Under the pieces are notes generated by a model that was given only the letters and a program-made list of their open reading frames with translations, had not been told where the DNA came from and searched no databases. A DNA stretch of 19,986 bases from Prevotella sp. CAG:732 (GTDB taxonomy: Bacteria > Bacteroidota > Bacteroidia > Bacteroidales > Bacteroidaceae), in the NCBI GenBank assembly GCA_000436035.1, contig FR893242.1, positions 13,155 to 33,140 on the forward strand, written 5' to 3'. This document shows positions 15,596 to 19,986 of this stretch, piece by piece (the stretch's first letter is position 1; each line of letters starts with the position of its first letter). A program made the translations under genes and the position numbers.

Positions 15596-16870
15596 ATGAA
15601 GAAACTCTATTTGATATTGTTGTCAGTATTCGCCTTGCTGAATACCGCCATGGCGCAAGAACTGAAAGTCAAGTCTTTTAGTTTGGCGATTAACGACTTG
15701 ACGGCTTCTACTGATACTGTGCCAGATAAAAATGGCGACCCATGTGCCTTGGTGAAAATCCTTGTGGTGGATAGTATCGCCAAGTTGGAGGGGTTTGTGC
15801 TGAAAACCAAAAAGTCAAGCCCTACAGAACTGTGGGCTTATATGTCTGGTGGTGCAAAAGAAATTCGTATTAAACCGACACATTATAAGCCGTTGTATGT
15901 ATATTTCCCTAACTTTGGCATCAATGGTGTAGAGGGCAAAAGAACCTATATCTTGGATTTGGAGGCAGAAAAACTGAGCGGCAATCAACCAACTGATGCT
16001 GGTGGTAATTTCTATGCCATCAGTGTTCTGCCAAAGACGGCGATGTTGTGGATAGACGGAGTGCCGCAAGAAACGTCTTCTGATGGCGAGTATTCAGCGT
16101 TGCTCGCTTATGGCTCCCATACTTACAAGGTGGAGGCTGGTGGCTACATTAGCAAGAGTGGCAGCTTCGCCATAGGCAAGGGTGATATGACTCCTATCTC
16201 TGTAAGCTTGGTGTCAGCCTTGGCTACATTGAGTGTGAGCTGTCCTACTCCTGCCGTTTCCCTTTATGTCGATAAGAAGTCGGTCGGCTTTCTTCCTTGG
16301 AATGGAAACTTGAAGGAAGGTATGCACTTGTTGGAGGTTCGCAAGGACGGCTATCGCAGCCAACAGAAAACCATCCAGCTTGCCCAACAGCAGAAGTTGG
16401 ATGTCGCTTTTGATGCCCTTTCTGCGATTCAAGGCAACTTGTCTGTGAACTTCAAGCCCTTTGGCTCTGATGTCTATGTGGATGGCGTGAAGGTAGGTCA
16501 AAGTCCTCGTGTATTCAATGGCGTGTTGGTCGGCAACCATAATGTCGAGATTCGTAAGTCTGGCTATACTACCTCTCGTCAAACAGTAACGATTTCAGAG
16601 GGACAGACTGCTAGTATTTCTGGCTCATTGACGAGTTCTGCTTCTTCGTCTAATTCCAATACTTTATCTTCCAGTGGTTCCTCTCTGTCTGGCAATGCTC
16701 TTACAATTCCAGTCAAGAATGGCATTAATATAGAAATGGTCAAGGTGGAGGCTGGAAGCTTTGATATGGGAGCGACACCAGAGATGCAAGCTCCATATGA
16801 AGTTGAGAAACCAGTCCATCGTGTCACCTTGACGAATAATTATTATATTGGTAAGTATGTTTCTGTGTAG
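15596..16870 (+). pseudogene. PEGA-repeat protein with truncated FGE-sulfatase domain
   Basis: Paralog of the complete gene at 18361. The 424-residue product has a signal peptide (1-20, cut after TAMA), a conserved N-terminal beta domain (about 21-125), and three PEGA-type repeats (about 141-205, 210-275, 279-345; e.g. FGSDVYVDGVKVG and HNVEIRKSGY). A Ser-rich linker (about 346-368) leads into the first ~50 residues of an FGE-sulfatase/C-type-lectin domain (371-421). The frame then diverges from the paralog and stops after four novel residues. FGE domains are normally 200-250 residues, so this domain cannot fold as usual, and its variable C-terminus is lost. The sequence is intact up to the break, so a shortened PEGA-only protein may still be made and secreted. 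The truncation coincides with the DUF6978/DUF1828 cassette that follows. Confidence 0.8.
16817..16859 (+). repeat. 43-bp exact repeat, copy 1, at the truncation point
   Basis: Identical base for base to 19246-19288 in the complete paralog and ending exactly where the two genes diverge. The ~106 bases before it differ at about 18 positions between the paralogs, so this perfect run stands out. It encodes HRVTLTNNYYIGKY of the FGE domain. Confidence 0.85.
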
Positions 16871-16937
16871 AAACTGATGATTTTTTAATTAAACATAATT
16901 TATCGTAGAAAACTGATTATATTCCACGAAAGAATCG

Positions 16938-16945
16938 TATATTTG
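16938..16945 (+). promoter_or_regulatory. -7 promoter element of the DUF6978/DUF1828 cassette
   Basis: TATATTTG matches the Bacteroidetes -7 consensus TAnnTTTG and lies 39 bp before the ATG at 16985. It sits in the AT-rich 114-bp gap after the truncated gene. No clear TTG occurs at -33. It suggests that the two-gene cassette has its own promoter and did not depend on the upstream operon. Confidence 0.55.
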
Positions 16946-16984
16946 CATAATTTATAGCTAATAATAGTATTAATGTGAAGAATC

Positions 16985-17518
16985 ATGGTAGTTACGGAAT
17001 TTACATACGAACAAGCGAAAAAGTTGATAGACACTCCCAAGGTTATACTTGAGAGTGATGGAAAGATTGTATGTAAGCAAAAACAAATAGATTGCAGCGC
17101 AGGTTTGCATGCCAATCTTATGTTGCAATCTAAGGATGAAGAGTTTCTCTTCGTATGGACTATTAATAGGAGTGCCAAAGAGTTAATCAAATTAAGCTTG
17201 CATGTATTGGAAAAAGATTCTCATGTGGGTATTTTTAGGGTTGATTATGTCTCAAAAGACTCCATACACCATAATCCTGCTGTAGCCACAGAAGATGTGC
17301 CAGACTATTTGAAGTCTTTTGCAGGAAAAGATATTGTTGGACCACATGCACATTTCAATGTTGCTGGATACAAAACTTTACAATGGGCTGTTCCACTGAT
17401 AAATACGGATTTTGAAATTAAATCTATAGTGGATGATAATAAATCAATAAATGTAGCCTCGGCTATTTTAGCTTTTGCAAAATATATTAATGTACAAACG
17501 CCAATCACGGCACAATAG
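16985..17518 (+). CDS. DUF6978-like protein of unknown function
   Basis: Cytoplasmic protein of 177 residues without signal peptide or TM segment. From memory it resembles the DUF6978 family, which is often encoded next to DUF1828 genes; I could not verify this. Visible traits are an N-terminal helix (FTYEQAKKLIDTPKVI), alternating strands (FLFVWTINRSAKELIKLSLH, then VGIFRVDYVSKDSIHHNPAV), and a His-rich segment (GPHAHFNVAGYKTLQWAVP). The paired histidines in HHNP and HAHF could bind metal or be catalytic. It is 8 bp upstream of the DUF1828/DUF1829 gene and shares its higher AT content, so the two form a transferred-looking pair. Defence, toxin-antitoxin or phage-related roles are possible, and nothing in the sequence decides between them. 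Confidence 0.75.
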   Translation: MVVTEFTYEQAKKLIDTPKVILESDGKIVCKQKQIDCSAGLHANLMLQSKDEEFLFVWTINRSAKELIKLSLHVLEKDSHVGIFRVDYVSKDSIHHNPAVATEDVPDYLKSFAGKDIVGPHAHFNVAGYKTLQWAVPLINTDFEIKSIVDDNKSINVASAILAFAKYINVQTPITAQ

Positions 17519-17526
17519 AGTTTGAT

Positions 17527-18318
17527 ATGAGTTGGATAGAAGACAGAATCGCAGATTACTATAAGTGGTTGCATGAACGTACTAAAGTGCGTACTGATGA
17601 AACTACTGGGTGGAGTGTTGTATCGACTCCTTTCTTGGGAGCTTACAATGATCCTCTTGAGATTTATATGCGTAGAGAGGGTGATGATATTGAATTGAGT
17701 GATGATGGTGTGGTATTCGACAATTTAAGCCAGTTGGGAGTAAATGTCAATCGCTCCCTTAAACGGAAGGAATGGGTCGAGTATATTTTGCGTAATTATG
17801 GTGTGACGATTGAGGACAATGAGTTACGCACAGTTGCAACTGTTGACAACTTCTCTCAAAAGAAACATAGCCTTTTGTGTGCAATGTTGGAAATATCTGA
17901 GATGGAGGTGCTGGCACAGAATAATGTGGCAGCAATCTTTAAGGATGATGTCAAGAGTTTTTTTGATAAAAATGACCTCGTATATACTCCTCAGTTTATT
18001 ATGAAAGGAAGTACTGGCATAGAGTTTACTTTTGATTTTCAGTTTGCTGGAAGGAAAAAAGAGACGGTAGTAAAGTCTTTCAATACGCTGAATAAGATAA
18101 ATGTACCGAATTTTCTTTTTACTTGGGAAGACATCAAGCCTGTGCGTCAAGAGCAGACTGGAAAGGAAGTAAATAGCTTGGCTATTGTCAATGACTTGGC
18201 AGTAAAACTAAAGCCTGAATATATTAAAGCCTTAGAGAAATATGGCTGTAAGTATATTCCTTGGAGCGAGAAAGATTCTCGTGAAACTATCAATTATTTC
18301 AAGGGACTAGTTGCGTAA
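17527..18318 (+). CDS. DUF1828/DUF1829 domain protein
   Basis: Cytoplasmic protein of 263 residues with the two-part layout of the DUF1828/DUF1829 family. The N-terminal DUF1828 part (about 25-120) has the recognisable STPFLGAYNDPLEIYM and DDIELSDDGVVFDNLSQLGV segments. The C-terminal DUF1829 part (about 155-258) has FTFDFQFAGRKKETVVKSFN and NSLAIVNDLAVKL, ending with YIPWSEKDSRETI. The conserved acidic D/E and K residues recall nuclease-like folds, but no catalytic motif can be claimed by eye. It starts 8 bp after the DUF6978-like gene and ends 42 bp before the complete PEGA/FGE gene. Family members occur in prophages and accessory islands, and function is unknown. Its base composition is more AT-rich than the genes on both sides, supporting acquisition. 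Confidence 0.85.
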   Translation: MSWIEDRIADYYKWLHERTKVRTDETTGWSVVSTPFLGAYNDPLEIYMRREGDDIELSDDGVVFDNLSQLGVNVNRSLKRKEWVEYILRNYGVTIEDNELRTVATVDNFSQKKHSLLCAMLEISEMEVLAQNNVAAIFKDDVKSFFDKNDLVYTPQFIMKGSTGIEFTFDFQFAGRKKETVVKSFNTLNKINVPNFLFTWEDIKPVRQEQTGKEVNSLAIVNDLAVKLKPEYIKALEKYGCKYIPWSEKDSRETINYFKGLVA

Positions 18319-18360
18319 GTGAAGCAGAAATTGTGTAATGGTTGATGCTGCTTAAATGAT

Positions 18361-19824
18361 ATGAAGAAACTCTATTTGATAATACTGTCTGTATTCGCCT
18401 TGCTGAATACTGCCGTGGCGCAAGAACTTACGGTCAAGTCGTTTGTCCTTGCTCCAACAGACCTTACGGCTCAGACCGAAGGCCGCAAGGACTTGAATGG
18501 CGATGCTTGTGCCTTGGTCAAGATTTCATTTGTTGGTGATGTTGCCGATGTCGAAGGCAATGTCATCAAGCCATTGGTGAAGCGGAATAATGAGACTTGG
18601 GCATTTATGACTCAGGAATCCCGACAAATGAAAGTCATCACCAAGGACTATCTCCCTCTGATGGTAACTTTTGGGGATTATGGGATAGATAAGTTGCAAG
18701 GCAATCGAACTTATGTGCTGACATTGACGAAACCGAGTGGAGCGTCTGAAACTCAGCAAATGCAGACGTTGACGATAAGGTATTCTCCTATTAATGCTTC
18801 TGTATTGGTGGATAACAAATTTATTAAAGCTTCCAATGGTGTGGCAAAGACGAGTCTGCCTATTGGTCAGCATTCATTTGTTGTCGCTTGCGATGGGTAT
18901 GAGTCAGAAGAGGGAATGGTGAAGTTGAAGCCGACAGCTCCAAGTAATCTCCAAATCACGCTTTCGAAAGAGGTCGCTTCTGCAAGTCAATCGTCTCCAG
19001 CGGCTCTTCCTCAGCAATCGCAACCACAACAACCTATTGAGCAAAAACCGTCTGTAGCCTCCGTTGCTTCTCCAACGACAATGAGTTTTTCGTCAAATAT
19101 GGTCGGTAGCTCTGAGTCTGGTAGCGTAATAATAATTCCTGTCAAGAATGGTATCAATATAGAGATGGTCAAGGTTGAGGCAGGTAGCTTCAATATGGGA
19201 GCGACTCCAGAGATGGAGAATCCAAATGAAGATGAGAAACCTGTGCATCGTGTCACCTTGACGAATAATTATTATATTGGTAAGTATGAGGTAACGCAGG
19301 CATTGTGGAAAATTGTCATGGGGAGCAATCCTTCCAATTCCAAGGGGGATAATCTGCCAGTGGAGAAAGTTAGCTGGAACGATTGCCAAAAGTTTATCTC
19401 CAAATTGAACAAATTAACGGGTAAATCATTCCGCTTGCCGACAGAAGCAGAGTGGGAATATGCCGCAAGGGGCGGCAACAAGAGCTGTGGCTATCAGTAT
19501 AGTGGCAGCAACACTATTGGCGATGTCGCTTGGTATGATGGTAATAGTGGCTCTAAGACCCATGCCGTTGGTACAAAACAACCTAACGAATTGGGTATAT
19601 ACGACATGACAGGTAATGTTTTGGAGTGGTGTCAAGATAGGCATGATAGCTATAGTAGTTCTCCTCAAACCAATCCTACTGGTGCCGTTAGTGGGTCGTT
19701 CCGTGTGCTCCGTGGTGGCTGTTGGGGCATTTCAGCCGAGTACTGTCGTTCTTCGTGCCGTGGCAGCAACACTCCTGGCAGCCGCAACAACTTTCTAGGG
19801 CTTCGTTTGGTTCTCTCCGAGTAA
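18361..19824 (+). CDS. PEGA/FGE-sulfatase-like exported protein, probable DGR target
   Basis: Complete paralog of 15596-16870, 487 residues. It has a signal peptide (1-20, cut after TAVA), the shared N-terminal beta domain (21-125), one PEGA-type repeat (about 135-202), a Gln/Pro/Ser linker (about 205-255) and an FGE-sulfatase/C-type-lectin domain (about 260-487). Family motifs include MVKVEAGSFNMG, KPVHRVTLTNNYYIGKYEVTQ, PVEKVSWNDC, SFRLPTEAEWEYAARGG, ELGIYDMTGNVLEWCQD and, at the end, LRGGCWGIS to LGLRLVLSE. The Cys-x4-Cys pair of true formylglycine-generating enzymes is absent at the equivalent place, so this is probably a binding protein rather than an enzyme. The last ~37 codons look like a DGR variable repeat. 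No lipobox is visible, so it should be periplasmic or further exported. It begins 42 bp after the DUF1828 gene. Confidence 0.9.
   Translation: MKKLYLIILSVFALLNTAVAQELTVKSFVLAPTDLTAQTEGRKDLNGDACALVKISFVGDVADVEGNVIKPLVKRNNETWAFMTQESRQMKVITKDYLPLMVTFGDYGIDKLQGNRTYVLTLTKPSGASETQQMQTLTIRYSPINASVLVDNKFIKASNGVAKTSLPIGQHSFVVACDGYESEEGMVKLKPTAPSNLQITLSKEVASASQSSPAALPQQSQPQQPIEQKPSVASVASPTTMSFSSNMVGSSESGSVIIIPVKNGINIEMVKVEAGSFNMGATPEMENPNEDEKPVHRVTLTNNYYIGKYEVTQALWKIVMGSNPSNSKGDNLPVEKVSWNDCQKFISKLNKLTGKSFRLPTEAEWEYAARGGNKSCGYQYSGSNTIGDVAWYDGNSGSKTHAVGTKQPNELGIYDMTGNVLEWCQDRHDSYSSSPQTNPTGAVSGSFRVLRGGCWGISAEYCRSSCRGSNTPGSRNNFLGLRLVLSE
19246..19288 (+). repeat. 43-bp exact repeat, copy 2, inside the complete FGE domain
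   Basis: Identical to 16817-16859. Here it continues into the full FGE domain (EVTQALWK), whereas copy 1 is followed at once by the truncating sequence. Confidence 0.85.
19701..19824 (+). other. Candidate DGR variable repeat (VR) at the 3' end of the FGE gene
   Basis: Codons 448-487 of the FGE gene. The fixed frame R-G-G-x-W-x-x-x-A-x-x-C-R-S-S-x-R-x-x-x-T-P-x-x-R-x-x-x-L-G-L-R-L is the known C-type-lectin/FGE variable-repeat pattern. The codons at its variable positions are GGC, ATT, TAC, TGC, GGC, AGC, AAC, GGC, AGC, AAC, AAC and TTT. All end in C or T, and all can be derived from AAC or AAT by changing A only. TGT at codon 454 fits AGT with one A change; TCA at 458 may be a fixed codon. 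Adenine-only substitution is the hallmark of mutagenic retrohoming. No template repeat or reverse transcriptase lies inside the window. Confidence 0.7.
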
Positions 19825-19986
19825 CGACTTTTTTATCACTCTCTTTCCCTTTCTATAATAAAAAGCAGCGGAAATTTCTGTAATGTAAAGAAGTTGCTTC
19901 GATTGAATGGGGCGGATGGGTACGAAAGGATGCCGTTTGACATTGGGCATTCCTAATGATTGTGTTCGCAAAATGTATAATGAAAC
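19825..19986. other. 3' flank of the FGE gene, no gene seen
   Basis: The last 162 bp hold no convincing reading frame and no copy of the variable repeat. A weak 6-bp T-run/A-run stem (about 19827-19833 with 19859-19865) is the only structure noticed. If a DGR cassette exists, its accessory gene, template repeat and reverse transcriptase should begin beyond the window edge. Confidence 0.5.

Noticed and set aside
15596..15663. Near-identical 5' ends of the two PEGA/FGE genes as a mobile-element terminal repeat
   Set aside because: The similarity is the shared signal peptide of paralogous genes with mostly synonymous differences, and it does not extend upstream of the start codons.
19134..19824. 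Annotation as an active formylglycine-generating sulfatase maturase
   Set aside because: The catalytic cysteine pair is missing and no sulfatase gene is nearby; the variable-repeat architecture fits a binding fold better.
19825..19986. Possible DGR template repeat in the final flank
   Set aside because: I compared it by eye with the variable repeat framework (RGG.W, CRSS, TPG, LGLRLVLSE codons) and found no match, so the template is not here.

Overview
The window looks like a chromosomal stretch from a Bacteroidales bacterium, most likely Prevotella/Segatella-like. The reasons are an ECF sigma factor / DUF4974 anti-sigma / outer-membrane barrel unit, AT-rich translation starts without Shine-Dalgarno sequences, and several promoters with the Bacteroidetes -7 element TAnnTTTG. 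The genus is inference. No rRNA, tRNA, CRISPR array or complete insertion sequence was seen. Coding density is high; the only long gap (5281-5707) is a divergent promoter region.

Region 1 (1-5280): the 3' part of an ECF sigma factor gene (5' end outside the window), a one-TM anti-sigma-like protein ending in a DUF4974 domain, and a large STN/carboxypeptidase-regulatory/plug/beta-barrel outer-membrane protein. A MATE efflux transporter follows on the minus strand and overlaps the barrel gene tail-to-tail by 8 bp.

Region 2 (5708-15541): a plus-strand run of eukaryotic-like signalling genes. In order: LytTR DNA-binding protein; FHA protein with two TM segments and a zinc ribbon; exported caspase-fold (C14) protease; acidic membrane-anchored protein; zinc-ribbon/FHA protein; PP2C phosphatase; exported Sel1-repeat protein; membrane Ser/Thr kinase with a MORN-like tail outside the membrane; an exported protein of unknown function; and an exported NTF2-like protein. 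From predicted signal peptides and TM segments, kinase domain, phosphatase, FHA and LytTR proteins are cytoplasmic. Caspase, Sel1, MORN tail, unknown protein, NTF2-like and PEGA/FGE proteins are periplasmic or surface-exposed.

Region 3 (15596-19986): two paralogous exported PEGA + FGE-sulfatase-like genes. The first is cut off about 50 residues into its FGE domain. An AT-richer two-gene cassette with its own promoter (a DUF6978-like protein and a DUF1828/DUF1829 protein) lies between them. The second paralog is complete. Its last ~37 codons have the signature of a diversity-generating retroelement (DGR) variable repeat: a C-type-lectin/FGE fold in which nearly all variable codons end in C or T and can be derived from AAY codons by changing only A. 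A template repeat and reverse transcriptase would be expected just downstream, but the window ends 162 bp after the stop codon.

Main hypothesis: regions 2 and 3 form one system in which a DGR-diversified, lectin-like surface or periplasmic protein feeds a kinase/phosphatase/FHA circuit that controls a caspase-like effector and a LytTR regulator. Related linkages of DGRs to kinases and caspases are known in other bacteria, so the novelty would lie in this composition and in the periplasmic placement of the protease. Gene identities are well supported by motifs; the wiring is inference.
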